This document shows positions 1 to 8,417 of a DNA stretch of 64,000 nt, one piece after another. Numbering within the stretch: position 1 is the stretch's first letter; each line of letters begins with the position of its first letter. The stretch spans positions 62,001 through 126,000 of the forward strand of contig NZ_WNKY01000011.1 of the NCBI RefSeq assembly GCF_009720825.1, read 5' to 3'. The stretch comes from Duganella radicis. Lineage in GTDB: Bacteria; Pseudomonadota; Gammaproteobacteria; Burkholderiales; Burkholderiaceae_D. Position numbers and translations under genes: made by a program. Under the pieces are notes generated by a model. It worked only from the letters and a program-made list of their open reading frames with translations, was not told the DNA's origin and ran no database searches.

Positions 1-2
1 CG

Positions 3-2150
3 GCGCTGTCGCCGGACGCGCGCGCCGAACAGCTGGTCAAGGCGATGACGCTGGATGAAAAGATCCAGACCGTGTTCGCCTACTTCTCGACCGAGTTCAC
101 GCCGAAGAAATTCGAGCAGCCGAAGGAAGGCCGTCCGGATTCCGCCGGCTGGGTGCCCGGCATTCCGCGCCTGGGTCTGCCCTCGCAGTGGCAGTCGGAC
201 GCCGGCGTCGGCGTCGCCACGCAGGCCGTGTCGAAGAAACCATACGAGCGCACCTCCCTGCCGTCGGGCATCGCCACCGCCGCCACCTGGAACCCGAAAG
301 TCGCCTTCGCCGGCGGCGCCATGATCGGCAGCGAGGCGCGCAGCACCGGCTTCAACATCCAGCTGGCGGGCGGCGTCAACCTGATGCGCGAACCGCGCAA
401 TGGCCGCAACTTCGAATACGGCGGCGAAGATCCGCTGCTGGCCGGCATCATGGTCGGCGAGCAGATTCGCGGCATCCAGTCGAACCACATGATTTCGACC
501 GTCAAGCACTACGCCTTCAACGACCAGGAAACCAACCGCAACCACGTCAACGTCAAGATCGACGACCAGGCCGGCCGCATGTCGGACCTGCTGGCGATGC
601 AGTTCGCCATCGAGCGCGGCCAGCCTGGCTCGGTGATGTGCGCCTACAACCGCGTCAACGGCGACTACGCCTGCGAAAACGACTACCTGCTGAACCAGGT
701 GCTGAAACAGGACTGGAAATATCCGGGCTACGTGATGTCCGACTGGGGCGCGACCCACTCCACCATTCCTGCCGCGCTGCGCGGCCTGGACCAGCAGTCC
801 GGCTTCCCGTTCGATAAATCGGACTACTTCAACGGCGCCCTGAAGGAAGCGGTGGTCAACCGCCACGTGCCGGAAGCGCGCCTGGACGACATGGTCAAGC
901 GCATCACGCGCGCCATGTTCGCCAACGGTCTGGTCGAGCATCCGGTCACCGCGCCGACCTCGGCCGACGCCGGCATCGACTTCGTTGCCCACGGCAAGAT
1001 CACGCAAGCCGATGCGGAAGAAGCCATCGTCCTGCTGAAGAACCAGCACGACCTGCTGCCACTGTCTTCCGGCGTGCGCAGCATCGCCATCATCGGCGGC
1101 CACGCCAACGTCGGCGTGCTGTCGGGCGGCGGCTCGGCGCAGGTATACCCGATCGGCGGCTCGGCCGTGCCGAACGAAGGTCCGACCTCCTTCCCCGGCC
1201 CTATCGTCTACCACCGCTCGTCGCCAATGGGCGAACTGGCCAAGCTGAGCAAGGCAAAGCTGACCTACCACGACGGCAAGGACGTCGCCGCCGCCGCCAG
1301 GCTGGCCGCCAGCAGCGAGGTGGTGATCGTGTTCGCCAACCAGTGGCTGGCCGAAAGCTTCGACGCCGACGACCTAAACCTGCCGAACAAGCAGGACGCC
1401 CTGATCGAGGCCGTGGCCAAGGCCAACGCCAAGACCGTGGTGGTGCTGCAAACCGGCGGCCCGGTGGTCATGCCGTGGCTGAACAAGGTGGGCGCGGTGC
1501 TGGAGGCCTGGTATCCGGGCACCAGCGGCGGCGCCGCGATCGCGCGCGTGCTGGCCGGCGAAGTCAATCCATCCGGCCGCCTGCCTGCCACCTTCCCGGC
1601 CTCGCTGGCGCAATTGCCGCGTCCGGTGCTGGATGGCGACGCCAAAACCAAGGATGAGAACATCATCGAGAAGGTCGCCACCGACTACAACATCGAAGGC
1701 GCGGCGGTTGGCTATAAATGGTTCGACCTGAAAGGCCACAAGCCGCTGTTCCCGTTCGGTTACGGCCTGTCGTACACCAACTTCGCGTATGAAGGCCTGA
1801 GCGCCAAGCCAGCCGGCAGCGGCATCGAGGTCAGCTTTAGCATCAAGAACACCGGCAAGCGCGATGGCAAGGCCGTCGGCCAGGTCTACGTGTCGCCGGT
1901 CGCGGGCGGCTGGGAAGCACCCAAGCGTCTGGGCGGCTGGGACAAGCTGGAGTTGAAAGCAGGCGCCAGCGGCAAGGCCACCGTGCAGATCGATCCGCGC
2001 CTGCTGGGCGTGTACGACAGCGCCAGCAAGACCTGGAAGATCGCCGCCGGTGAATACCTGGTCACGCTGGCCGACTCGGCCGGCGCCAAGCCAGCCGCCA
2101 GCGTCAAGGTCAAGCTGGACGCCCGCACCGTGGACGTCAACGGCCGTTAA
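3..2150 (+). CDS. Glycoside hydrolase family 3 beta-glucosidase (5' truncated by window edge)
   Basis: The frame is open from base 3 and already reads typical GH3 N-terminal sequence (RAEQLVKAMTLDEKI), so the true start lies outside the window. Visible features are the KH motif in STVKHYAFND, the likely nucleophile Asp in GYVMSDWGA (about residue 247 of the visible part), the GH3 C-terminal domain beginning near LLKNQHDLLPL, a probable acid/base region (AESFDADDLNLP), and a fibronectin-III-like C-terminal domain after PFGYGLSYTNF. Family members hydrolyse terminal beta-glucosides from oligosaccharides, usually in the periplasm. The exact substrate is not deducible. The stop codon shares the palindrome TTAA with the stop of the convergent neighbour. 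Confidence 0.93.
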   Translation, partial: ALSPDARAEQLVKAMTLDEKIQTVFAYFSTEFTPKKFEQPKEGRPDSAGWVPGIPRLGLPSQWQSDAGVGVATQAVSKKPYERTSLPSGIATAATWNPKVAFAGGAMIGSEARSTGFNIQLAGGVNLMREPRNGRNFEYGGEDPLLAGIMVGEQIRGIQSNHMISTVKHYAFNDQETNRNHVNVKIDDQAGRMSDLLAMQFAIERGQPGSVMCAYNRVNGDYACENDYLLNQVLKQDWKYPGYVMSDWGATHSTIPAALRGLDQQSGFPFDKSDYFNGALKEAVVNRHVPEARLDDMVKRITRAMFANGLVEHPVTAPTSADAGIDFVAHGKITQADAEEAIVLLKNQHDLLPLSSGVRSIAIIGGHANVGVLSGGGSAQVYPIGGSAVPNEGPTSFPGPIVYHRSSPMGELAKLSKAKLTYHDGKDVAAAARLAASSEVVIVFANQWLAESFDADDLNLPNKQDALIEAVAKANAKTVVVLQTGGPVVMPWLNKVGAVLEAWYPGTSGGAAIARVLAGEVNPSGRLPATFPASLAQLPRPVLDGDAKTKDENIIEKVATDYNIEGAAVGYKWFDLKGHKPLFPFGYGLSYTNFAYEGLSAKPAGSGIEVSFSIKNTGKRDGKAVGQVYVSPVAGGWEAPKRLGGWDKLELKAGASGKATVQIDPRLLGVYDSASKTWKIAAGEYLVTLADSAGAKPAASVKVKLDARTVDVNGR

Positions 2151-2989
2151 TCCTCGGGCGCCGACAAGGCCGTGAGCAACGGCCCCTGGCCTTGTCGGAA
2201 AGTGCGCTTGACGATGGCTTCGTCAAAATAGCGCGTATAAATGCCGTGCACATACAGGTCCGCCACCATCGTCTTCAGCGTGAGGGCGTAACGCTGGCGG
2301 ACCTGCTCCTCCATGGTCTTCTTCGATAGATAGATGCCGGTAAAACGCGCCGTCGCTTCCGCTATCGGAATAACCGCGGCGCGGCGATGCAGGCTGCTTT
2401 GCTTCAGGTACTTGCTGTAGATGGGCGGCGTGGCGAGCGTGCCGTCGGCGCGCCCCATCTCCAGCTTGCCGAACACGGTCTCATAATCGTTCACCACCTC
2501 CAGCCGGCCGGCGGCGGCCAGCAGCGCCAGCTGTGCGTCGACCGCCGCGCCATAGGTCACGCCACGCGTCACGTTGAGCCGCCCGCTGCCATGCTCGACG
2601 AAATCGGCCAGGCTGTGATACTGGCGTGAAGGCGCGGCCGCCAGGACCAGATCGTATTGCAGGTAGGCGTACGGCAGATGGCGCGCGTACGCATCGCGTT
2701 CCGGCGTGCGGACCGAGCCCATGGTCATGTCGATGTGGCCGGCCTCCATCTCAATGAACAGGCGCTGGCGCGGATACCAGTGGAATTCAAACTTGCAGCC
2801 GGTGCGGCGCCCCATCTCATTGGCGATCTCGACCGCGATGCCGGCGATGCGCCCCTGTTCGCGGTAGGCGGCATAACCCAGGTCGCTCAGGCCGACCCGC
2901 GTGACCGACGGGCAGGCGCCGCCGGCCTGGGCAACAGGCAGGCTGCAATACAGTACGGCGATCAATAGCAACCGGTTGCGTCTCATCAT
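2147..2989 (-). CDS. Orphan periplasmic substrate-binding protein (SBP_bac_3 type)
   Basis: A protein of 280 residues with an N-terminal signal peptide (hydrophobic core LLLIAVLYCSL, cleavage near AQAGG). The mature part reads as a type II periplasmic binding fold: a first lobe with EIANEMGRRTG and a hinge-like IDMTMGSVRTPERD segment. This fold serves polar amino-acid ABC transporters and also periplasmic sensor domains. No permease or ATPase gene adjoins it, so it is an orphan receptor here and the ligand is unknown. It is divergent from the hydrolase gene at 3118, with about 128 bases between them for both promoters. Its stop overlaps the GH3 stop (TTAA, 2147-2150). Confidence 0.8.
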   Translation of the reverse strand: MMRRNRLLLIAVLYCSLPVAQAGGACPSVTRVGLSDLGYAAYREQGRIAGIAVEIANEMGRRTGCKFEFHWYPRQRLFIEMEAGHIDMTMGSVRTPERDAYARHLPYAYLQYDLVLAAAPSRQYHSLADFVEHGSGRLNVTRGVTYGAAVDAQLALLAAAGRLEVVNDYETVFGKLEMGRADGTLATPPIYSKYLKQSSLHRRAAVIPIAEATARFTGIYLSKKTMEEQVRQRYALTLKTMVADLYVHGIYTRYFDEAIVKRTFRQGQGPLLTALSAPED

Positions 2990-3117
2990 GGGCTCTTAGC
3001 TGGAGGTAACAATGAGTGTATCTTAGGTTGGCGCCTGAGCGCGAGGAAGGCCCATCGCCGCAAAGCTTGTTTGCAACAGTGCAAAGGGCGCCTGGCCAGC
3101 GGCGGTACACTGGCAAC

Positions 3118-4311
3118 ATGACACTCACTCCAGCCAAGCAAGCCGAACTGCATCGCGCCCTGCAAGACGCGGCGGACGATCACGCCTTGCTGGCGGCGCC
3201 GCCGGACTTGCAACTGCTGGCCGGAACACCGCCGCTGCCGGCCGAACACATCGCCGACAGCGAGCTGCACATCGTGCGCCACAAGGACAGCGGCTGCGTG
3301 CAGTTTGTGGTGCCGTCGGCGACGCAGGGGCTGCTGCCGCAGGGCTGGGACTGGATTGTGCAAGCCACCCTGCGCAGCAAGGAGCGCATGACGCAGGCCA
3401 TGATCGAACGCATCGAGGCGCACAGCAAGCCGGAGCGCCTGCTGTCGTTGCGCCATGGCTACGGCGTGGCGGCCACAGCCGACGAACTGGCGGCGGCCCA
3501 CGGACGCCGGGTGCTGTTGCTGGTGCATGGCGTGTTCAGTTCGTGCCACGGCGCATTTGGCGCACTGGACTTGCAGCCGTTGCTGGAGCGCTATGAAGGC
3601 CGGGTATTCGGCTACGACCACTGGACCATCGCCAAGACGCCTCAGCGCAACGCGCTCGACCTGCTGTCGCTGCTGCCGGCCGAGGCCGGCTGGGAGGTCG
3701 ACATCCTCTGCCACAGCCGTGGCGGCCTGGTGGTGCGCGCGTTATTGAGCGAAGCCATGGCCGACATCCGCCGCACGCGCGATGGCCGCATCGCCAAGGT
3801 GGGCAAGGTGATGTTCGTGGCGGCGGCCAACCGGGGCTCGGCGCTGGCCTCGCCGGACGAAATCCAGCATTTCCTGAACGCGGCGGCGCTGCTGGCCTCG
3901 TTCAGCGGCGGCATGGCGCTGGATGTGGTGATCGGGCTGGCGCGGCTGGTGGTATCGATGGGCTTCGGCCGGCCCAGCGTGCAAGCGCTGGCCAGCAGTT
4001 CGGCCTTCATTGCCAAGCTGGACCGTGACGCCAGCCTGCTGACCGGCGCCAACAGCTACTACGTCCGCGCCAACTTCGATTACGGCGACTCCATGCTGGA
4101 GCACACCGGCGCCCTGCTCTCGCGCGTGCTGCTGGACAGCGCAAACGACCTGGTCGTGCCCTACGACGGCGTGTTGCTGCCGCAAGCGGCGCCAGACAAT
4201 GCCCACATGCTGAGCTTTGGCAGCGCAGAACAAAAGCAAAACGAAGTATGGCACACCGAATTTTTCACCCAGCCCGCCACCCGGAACTTCCTGCTGGCGA
4301 ACCTGCACTAG
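3118..4311 (+). CDS. Alpha/beta hydrolase, lipase-like (DUF7379-type)
   Basis: A protein of 397 residues. An oxyanion-hole motif LLVHGVF (about residue 135) is followed by the nucleophile elbow CHSRGG (Ser about residue 200), as in lipase or thioesterase-like alpha/beta hydrolases. A long amphipathic or hydrophobic stretch near residues 255-285 could be a membrane-associating lid. The catalytic acid and His are probably in the C-terminal third (SANDLVVPYDG; a late His in WHTEFF). No signal peptide is visible, so it is probably cytoplasmic or membrane-peripheral. I chose ATG 3118 over an upstream GTG at 3016 because the extra 34 residues look non-coding. The substrate is unknown. Confidence 0.75.
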   Translation: MTLTPAKQAELHRALQDAADDHALLAAPPDLQLLAGTPPLPAEHIADSELHIVRHKDSGCVQFVVPSATQGLLPQGWDWIVQATLRSKERMTQAMIERIEAHSKPERLLSLRHGYGVAATADELAAAHGRRVLLLVHGVFSSCHGAFGALDLQPLLERYEGRVFGYDHWTIAKTPQRNALDLLSLLPAEAGWEVDILCHSRGGLVVRALLSEAMADIRRTRDGRIAKVGKVMFVAAANRGSALASPDEIQHFLNAAALLASFSGGMALDVVIGLARLVVSMGFGRPSVQALASSSAFIAKLDRDASLLTGANSYYVRANFDYGDSMLEHTGALLSRVLLDSANDLVVPYDGVLLPQAAPDNAHMLSFGSAEQKQNEVWHTEFFTQPATRNFLLANLH

Positions 4312-4565
4312 CGCCTCAGCCGCGCCCAGTGCGCGCGCACCATCTCCGCGTGATGCTCACGCAACTCCGCTTCAAAGCGCTTGGGATTTTCCTGCACATA
4401 CTCGAAGAACTTCCATATCTCCGCGTTGGGATTGGGAGTCCCCTTGAAATACGTCGGCACCAGATCGGCAATATCGTCATCCACCCCGCCAACCAACATC
4501 GGCGCCTCACCTGACAAGTACCTGCGAAACTCTTCGATGCCTTCCAAAATAGCCTTGGTATTCAT
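4308..4565 (-). CDS. Small hypothetical protein, second gene of a two-gene cassette
   Basis: An acidic/basic soluble protein of 85 residues with no recognised domain. It contains GGVDDDIADLVP in the middle and a charged helical C-terminus (FEAELREHHAEM). The start is strongly supported by a full GGAGGT Shine-Dalgarno with 5 nt spacing (4571-4576). It lies 26 bp downstream of the gene at 4592-4900 on the same strand, so the two are probably co-transcribed. Its stop TAG shares the palindrome CTAG with the stop of the convergent hydrolase. The upstream partner looks faintly RelE-like, so an antitoxin or immunity role is conceivable. No DNA-binding motif is visible and I do not assign a function. 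Confidence 0.65.
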   Translation of the reverse strand: MNTKAILEGIEEFRRYLSGEAPMLVGGVDDDIADLVPTYFKGTPNPNAEIWKFFEYVQENPKRFEAELREHHAEMVRAHWARLRR

Positions 4566-4591
4566 AATGCACCTCCAATGCTTTCAGAGAT

Positions 4592-4900
4592 CTATACGCC
4601 GAAAAAGTTCCGCAAACGTAGTAGGCAACTTGGCGGGCGCAAACCATGCCATTCCACTTTTTCAACATCCATAAAGCAGATTGCTCGAAATAGAGGCTCG
4701 TAGGAGTAATAGACCACGCAACCGGCAAAATCCAGAGAGCGAGAATTGCGGGAGCCCTGCAATTTCGCGCCGATTTCCGGCTCCTCCGCAACCAGCAGCT
4801 TCAGAGCGCGAAACTCGACGGCGCTAAGACTCACGTATAAATTCTTTGAAAATCTGGCGCCAAACGCAAACTGCACCGGCGATTCGGATTGAGGCGCCAT
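4592..4900 (-). CDS. Hypothetical protein with faint RelE/HigB-like core, first gene of a two-gene cassette
   Basis: A protein of 102 residues starting MAPQSESPVQF. I preferred ATG 4900 over ATG 4930 because a GGAGGT site (4905-4910) sits 4 nt upstream of it. The C-terminal half (PEIGAKLQGS, then SYEPLFRAICFMDVEKV and HGLRPP) has the rhythm of RelE/ParE-fold toxins, where a Pro-x-x-Gly loop is followed by strands with Arg and Tyr/Phe. The match is weak. By my count the segment 4561-4920 is about 51% G+C, while line 4981-5040 next to it is 67%, which suggests recent acquisition. Function unknown; a toxin-antitoxin-like pair is only a hypothesis. Confidence 0.55.
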   Translation of the reverse strand: MAPQSESPVQFAFGARFSKNLYVSLSAVEFRALKLLVAEEPEIGAKLQGSRNSRSLDFAGCVVYYSYEPLFRAICFMDVEKVEWHGLRPPSCLLRLRNFFGV

Positions 4901-4904
4901 CTCG

Positions 4905-4910
4905 ACCTCC
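4905..4910 (-). promoter_or_regulatory. Shine-Dalgarno site deciding the start at 4900
   Basis: The minus strand reads GGAGGT 4 nt before ATG 4900. The alternative ATG 4930 has only AGGA placed too close. This site argues for the shorter 102-residue product. Confidence 0.6.
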
Positions 4911-4965
4911 AGAAGCGGTAGATGCTCCATTGTCCTGCCGGGCGTACCGCCCCATCTGATCTGGA

Positions 4966-5256
4966 TCAAACGGGCGCGGGGGTTTTGCGGCGGCGACGGG
5001 CGTGTTTGGGATCGGCGATCAGGGGGCGGTAGAGTTCGACGCGGTCGTGCTCGCGCAGCACGGTGTCGCGCGGCTTTTTCTTGGCGTAGATGCCGGTTTC
5101 CAGCGCGTTCAGGTCCACCCCGGGCAGTTCGGCGGCCAGCCCGCTCAGGGCGATGGCTTGTTCCAGCGTGGTGTCCACCGGCACTTGCAAGGCGCGCAGG
5201 AATTGCACCGCGTCGCTGGCGTAGCACACCTGAATGTTGATGGTCTCAGCCGCCAT
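4966..5256 (-). CDS. rnfH: RnfH family ubiquitin-like protein
   Basis: A 96-residue protein with a beta-grasp profile: an INIQVCYA first strand, a helix with TLEQAIALSG, and the family ending VLREHDRVELYRPLIADPK followed by a basic tail. RnfH proteins are small ubiquitin-fold proteins of unclear biochemical role, usually encoded with ratA. The start overlaps the end of ratA by 11 bp, so translation is probably coupled. Together with the divergent smpB this is the conserved proteobacterial smpB/ratA/rnfH neighbourhood. Confidence 0.92.
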   Translation of the reverse strand: MAAETINIQVCYASDAVQFLRALQVPVDTTLEQAIALSGLAAELPGVDLNALETGIYAKKKPRDTVLREHDRVELYRPLIADPKHARRRRKTPAPV

Positions 5257-5680
5257 ACACCGTTTCCGCCCGTTTGCAGAAGGAGTCCACCATGCTGTTG
5301 GCGATCATGCCGAACACCGGTCCCACCAGCTTGGCCAGCAAGGCGCTGGAAAATTCGTAGTGCAGGTCCAGATCGATCTTGCAGGCGTCGGCGCGCAGCT
5401 CCTTGAAGGTCCAGGTGCCGTCCAGGCACTTGAAAGGACCGTCCACCAGCTTCATCTTGATGGTCGTCGGCGCCGTGTTTTCATTGGCGGTGGTGAAGCT
5501 TTGCTTGACACCGTGATAATTGATGCCAACGCTGGCCACCACCGTATCGCCATTGCGCTCCTTGATTTCAACACCACCGCACCATGGCAGGAATTTGGGA
5601 TAGTCCTCGATCGCGGCCACCAGATCGAACATTTGCCGGGCGCTATAACCGAGTAAAACTGATTTGTGTACTACTGCCAT
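5246..5680 (-). CDS. ratA: RatA/COQ10-like START-domain protein
   Basis: A 144-residue SRPBCC (START/COQ10) protein. It begins with the typical VLLGYSARQMFDLVAAIEDYP helix-grip start and contains FLPWCGGVEI and the closing long helix MIANSMVDSFCKRAETVYG. In E. coli, RatA was reported to interfere with 70S assembly and is listed as a toxin. The family is also the bacterial relative of COQ10, which binds ubiquinone. The gene is divergent from smpB and overlaps rnfH. The sequence itself supports the lipid-binding fold more than any toxin role. Confidence 0.92.
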   Translation of the reverse strand: MAVVHKSVLLGYSARQMFDLVAAIEDYPKFLPWCGGVEIKERNGDTVVASVGINYHGVKQSFTTANENTAPTTIKMKLVDGPFKCLDGTWTFKELRADACKIDLDLHYEFSSALLAKLVGPVFGMIANSMVDSFCKRAETVYGG

Positions 5681-5701
5681 GTGCTAACCATTTGCTATGA
5701 T
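5674..5701 (+). promoter_or_regulatory. Probable extended -10 promoter for smpB
   Basis: In the ratA/smpB divergent gap the plus strand has TGCTATGAT, an extended -10 (TG 5693-5694, hexamer TATGAT 5696-5701). A weak -35, CTGCCA, lies at 5674-5679 with 16 bp spacing. The predicted transcript would start near 5708, about 48 nt before the smpB ATG. Consensus match only. Confidence 0.4.
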
Positions 5702-5755
5702 GTTGAATTATTCGCGCTTTTCGGCGCGCAGCAGTAGTTTAACCGATACCATCTC

Positions 5756-6205
5756 ATGACCATAGCCGATAACAAAAAAGCCTTTTTTGACTACTTCATC
5801 GAAGACCGCTTCGAAGCGGGCATCGTGCTGGAAGGCTGGGAAGTCAAGGCCATCCGCGACAACAAGGTGCAGATCAAGGAAGCCTACGTCACCATCAAGG
5901 GCGACGAGCTGTACCTGTTTGGCGCCCACATCAGCGCCCTGCCGACCGCCTCCACCCACATCACCCCCGACATGGTGCGCACCCGCAAGCTGCTGCTGCA
6001 CCGTCAGGAGATCGACAAGCTGATCGGCAAGGTCACGCGCGCCGGCTACACCCTGGTGCCGCTCAACCTGCACTACAAGGGCGGCCGCATCAAATGTGAA
6101 ATCGGCCTCGCCAAGGGCAAGAAAATGCACGACAAACGTGCCACCGAGAAAGATCGCGACGGCAAGCGCGAGGTGGCGCAGGCGATGAAAACCCACCGCC
6201 GCTAA
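5756..6205 (+). CDS. smpB: SsrA-binding protein SmpB
   Basis: A 149-residue protein of normal family length. It carries the OB-fold core ([39 protein letters not shown]) and the basic C-terminal tail ([19 protein letters not shown]) that enters the decoding centre. SmpB binds tmRNA and brings it to stalled ribosomes for trans-translation. No ssrA gene is seen in this window. A good intrinsic terminator follows at 6226. Confidence 0.98.
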   Translation: MTIADNKKAFFDYFIEDRFEAGIVLEGWEVKAIRDNKVQIKEAYVTIKGDELYLFGAHISALPTASTHITPDMVRTRKLLLHRQEIDKLIGKVTRAGYTLVPLNLHYKGGRIKCEIGLAKGKKMHDKRATEKDRDGKREVAQAMKTHRR

Positions 6206-6225
6206 AACTGTTGCGCCCTCTGTAC

Positions 6226-6252
6226 AAAACCCGGTCCCGCACCGGGTTTTTT
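6226..6252 (+). terminator. Intrinsic terminator after smpB
   Basis: A perfect 10-bp inverted repeat, AAAACCCGGT with a CCCGC loop and ACCGGGTTTT, followed by further T residues, about 20 nt after the smpB stop. Confidence 0.85.
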
Positions 6253-6340
6253 ATTGTTTATAGAATTTCTAACTAGAAACATCCATGCTAAACTTGGGGG
6301 TGACCGATTTTACATTCGCACCTTTGACGATGAGGCAATC

Positions 6341-7033
6341 ATGGCGCTGAAAACTGCAATGGCTCTGGCAGCCGGAATTTTGCTGGCAGGATGTGCGGCG
6401 CGCTACACGCCCACCCCGCTGGCCGCCAACTTCCCCACCACCAAGCAAGCCAAGCTGCAAGCGGCTTACCACTGGGGCGTCATCTCCGACAATATCGAAA
6501 AGAACGTGGCCGCCGAGCTCAAGAAGAATCCGCCGCGCCCGGTCTACATCAACGAGTCGAAAGACCCGACGCCGTTCCAGCGCGCGCTGGCGACCCAGCT
6601 GACCACCTCGCTGGTGAACGACGGCCATGTGGTGTCGCGTTCGCCGGCCGGCTCGCTCAAGGTCGACCTCGACGTGCAGGCTGTCACCTTCAGCGCCAAC
6701 CGTCCGCAATACCGCTACCACGGCGAGCGCGCCATTCTGGGCGCCGGCGTCTGGCTGCTGAGCGAGATCGAAGCCCCGGCACTGGCCTACGCGGCGGCCG
6801 GCGCCGGCGCGTGGGACGCCTACGACTGGTTCAACGCCCAGTTCGCGCCGGGCGCCACGCCCAAGACCGAGATCATCGTCACCGTGTCGGTGTCCGACCA
6901 GTACCGCTATCTGGCGCGCAGCACCTCGGCCTACTACGTGGCCGATACCGACCGCGTGCTGTACGGCATCGTCGATCCCAAGCCCGAAGAACCCAAACTG
7001 ACCCGTACCTTCCAGGTACGCGGAGACATGTAA
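6341..7033 (+). CDS. Outer-membrane-type lipoprotein of unknown function
   Basis: A 230-residue protein whose N-terminus is a clear lipoprotein signal (MALKTAMALAAGILLAGC, lipobox LAGC). I chose ATG 6341 because it places the lipobox correctly; an upstream start at 6254 would add 29 unlikely residues. The mature part has NPPRPVYINES and a glycine/alanine-rich hydrophobic stretch (AYAAAGAGAWDAYDWF). No enzyme motif is visible. The stop codon overlaps the start of the FlgO-like gene (TAATG), so the two are translationally coupled and probably act together at the cell envelope. Confidence 0.75.
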   Translation: MALKTAMALAAGILLAGCAARYTPTPLAANFPTTKQAKLQAAYHWGVISDNIEKNVAAELKKNPPRPVYINESKDPTPFQRALATQLTTSLVNDGHVVSRSPAGSLKVDLDVQAVTFSANRPQYRYHGERAILGAGVWLLSEIEAPALAYAAAGAGAWDAYDWFNAQFAPGATPKTEIIVTVSVSDQYRYLARSTSAYYVADTDRVLYGIVDPKPEEPKLTRTFQVRGDM

Positions 7034-7584
7034 TGCTGAAAACCGTATTGCGCACCGCCCTGCTGGCCGCGCCGCTGCTGCTGGCCGCCTGCTCCTCCAC
7101 GCCGAAACAGGAAGAAGGCAATTACGCCACCATTTCCTCCAACCAGTTCATCAACGCCAACTACAAGGCCGCCGACGCCCTGCTCCAGCAACTGAGCGGC
7201 AAGCTGGTGGCCGACAAGCCGCTGATCATGGCCACGGTGGTGAATATCGACGCGCTGGAGCAGACCACCACGCTGGGCCGCCTGGTTTCCGAGCAGCTGT
7301 CCACGCGCATGGCGCAAGGCGGCCTGAGCATGCTGGAGATGAAGCTGCGTAACAGCGTCTACCTGAAACGCAATCAGGGCGAGCTGATGCTCACGCGCGA
7401 GATCGGCGAAGTGGCCAACAGCCACAACGCGCAAGCCATCGTGGTCGGCTCGTACGCCGAGACCAGCGACATGGTGTTCATCAACGTCAAGGTGATCCAG
7501 CCCAACACCAACTTCGTGCTGGCCGGCCATGACTACGTGCTGGCCAAGGAAGCCATCGTCCGCTCCATGTTGCAGCGGAACTAA
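7033..7584 (+). CDS. FlgO-family lipoprotein
   Basis: A 183-residue lipoprotein (signal with lipobox LAAC followed by SSTPK). The FlgO-domain pattern is visible: NYKAADALLQQL, then TVVNIDALEQTTTLGRLVSEQLSTRM, and MLTREIGEVANSHNAQAIVVGSYA. FlgO in Vibrio is an outer-membrane lipoprotein of the flagellar H ring or T ring region. Many relatives outside flagellar loci are general envelope proteins. No flagellar genes lie nearby, so a flagellar role is not implied. It is coupled to the lipoprotein gene upstream and its stop overlaps the convergent sir2 stop by 4 bp (CTAA). Confidence 0.8.
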   Translation: MLKTVLRTALLAAPLLLAACSSTPKQEEGNYATISSNQFINANYKAADALLQQLSGKLVADKPLIMATVVNIDALEQTTTLGRLVSEQLSTRMAQGGLSMLEMKLRNSVYLKRNQGELMLTREIGEVANSHNAQAIVVGSYAETSDMVFINVKVIQPNTNFVLAGHDYVLAKEAIVRSMLQRN

Positions 7585-8417
7585 AGCAGCAGCGGCAGAA
7601 TATCGACTGCCGACGCCGCCACCTTCAAGCCGATCAGGTCGTCCGCCCGGGTTTTCCCGAGATTGATGGCCGCGATCGGCTTGTTCGCTTGCGCCGCCAA
7701 CTTGGCGAAGCGGTAGCCGGAAAACACCATCAGCGACGAGCCGACCACCAGCACGGCGTCGGCCTCCTCGGCCATCTGCAAGGCATCGGTCGTGCGCTGC
7801 GGCGGGATGTTATCGCCGAAGAAAATCACGTCCGGCTGCAAGGTGCCGCCGCAGGCGGCGCAGTAAGGCAGCTGGAAATGCTGGAACTCGTCCAGTTCGA
7901 CTTCCGCATCGCCGTCGGGACGCGCTTCCGGCACCACTTCGCCGGCCGGGCCGGTTGGCACCAGCTCCGGATTGGCCTGTGCCAGCCATTCCTGAATCCC
8001 GGCACGCGGATGCACCCGGCGGCAGTCGAGGCAGACCACGCCATGAATATTCCCATGCAGCTCGATCAGTTTGCGGCTGCCGGCCCGCGTGTGCAGGCCA
8101 TCCACATTCTGCGTAACGATGCCGTGAATCCGCCCGGCCTCCTCCAGCGCGGCCAGCGCATGGTGGCCCGCGTTCGGCGCGGCGCCCGCCAGGGTCGGAT
8201 AGCCGGCCATGCTGCGCGCCCAATAGCGGCGGCGCACCGCCTCGGACTTGCGGAAATCCGGTCCCTGAATCGGATTGCGGCCGCGCCGCACGCCATCCTT
8301 GTCGCGGTAATCGGGAATGCCGGAGGCGGTGCTCAGGCCCGCCCCGGTCAGCACCAGCACGCGCTGGTGGCGCCGCAAAAAGGCTTGCAGCTGGTCGATC
8401 TCGTGCTTCATGGTCAT
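7581..8417 (-). CDS. Sir2-family NAD-dependent protein deacylase
   Basis: A 278-residue sirtuin. Motifs are GAGLSTASGIPDYR (NAD binding), TQNVDGLH, the catalytic His in LHGNIH (about residue 119), two CxxC zinc-binding pairs (CLDC and CAAC), and VGSSLMVFSGYR. It removes acyl groups from lysines using NAD+. I chose ATG 8417 because it overlaps the stop of the upstream DUF4259 gene in an ATGA arrangement. It is the last gene of the nfeD-qmcA-DUF4259-sir2 run, which is an unusual operon setting for a sirtuin. Confidence 0.93.
   Translation of the reverse strand: MTMKHEIDQLQAFLRRHQRVLVLTGAGLSTASGIPDYRDKDGVRRGRNPIQGPDFRKSEAVRRRYWARSMAGYPTLAGAAPNAGHHALAALEEAGRIHGIVTQNVDGLHTRAGSRKLIELHGNIHGVVCLDCRRVHPRAGIQEWLAQANPELVPTGPAGEVVPEARPDGDAEVELDEFQHFQLPYCAACGGTLQPDVIFFGDNIPPQRTTDALQMAEEADAVLVVGSSLMVFSGYRFAKLAAQANKPIAAINLGKTRADDLIGLKVAASAVDILPLLL

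Noticed and set aside
3016-3117. GTG start that would lengthen the hydrolase by 34 residues
   Set aside because: The added residues are unlike the rest and no Shine-Dalgarno is seen there; ATG 3118 fits better.
4901-5227. Longer version of the gene at 4592-4900 extending into rnfH
   Set aside because: The extension overlaps the well-conserved rnfH in another frame; a strong GGAGGT site supports the short start.
5246-5680. RatA as a classical toxin of a toxin-antitoxin pair with RnfH
   Set aside because: The sequence is a START/COQ10-like domain and RnfH is a ubiquitin-fold protein; the conserved housekeeping context argues against a mobile toxin-antitoxin module.
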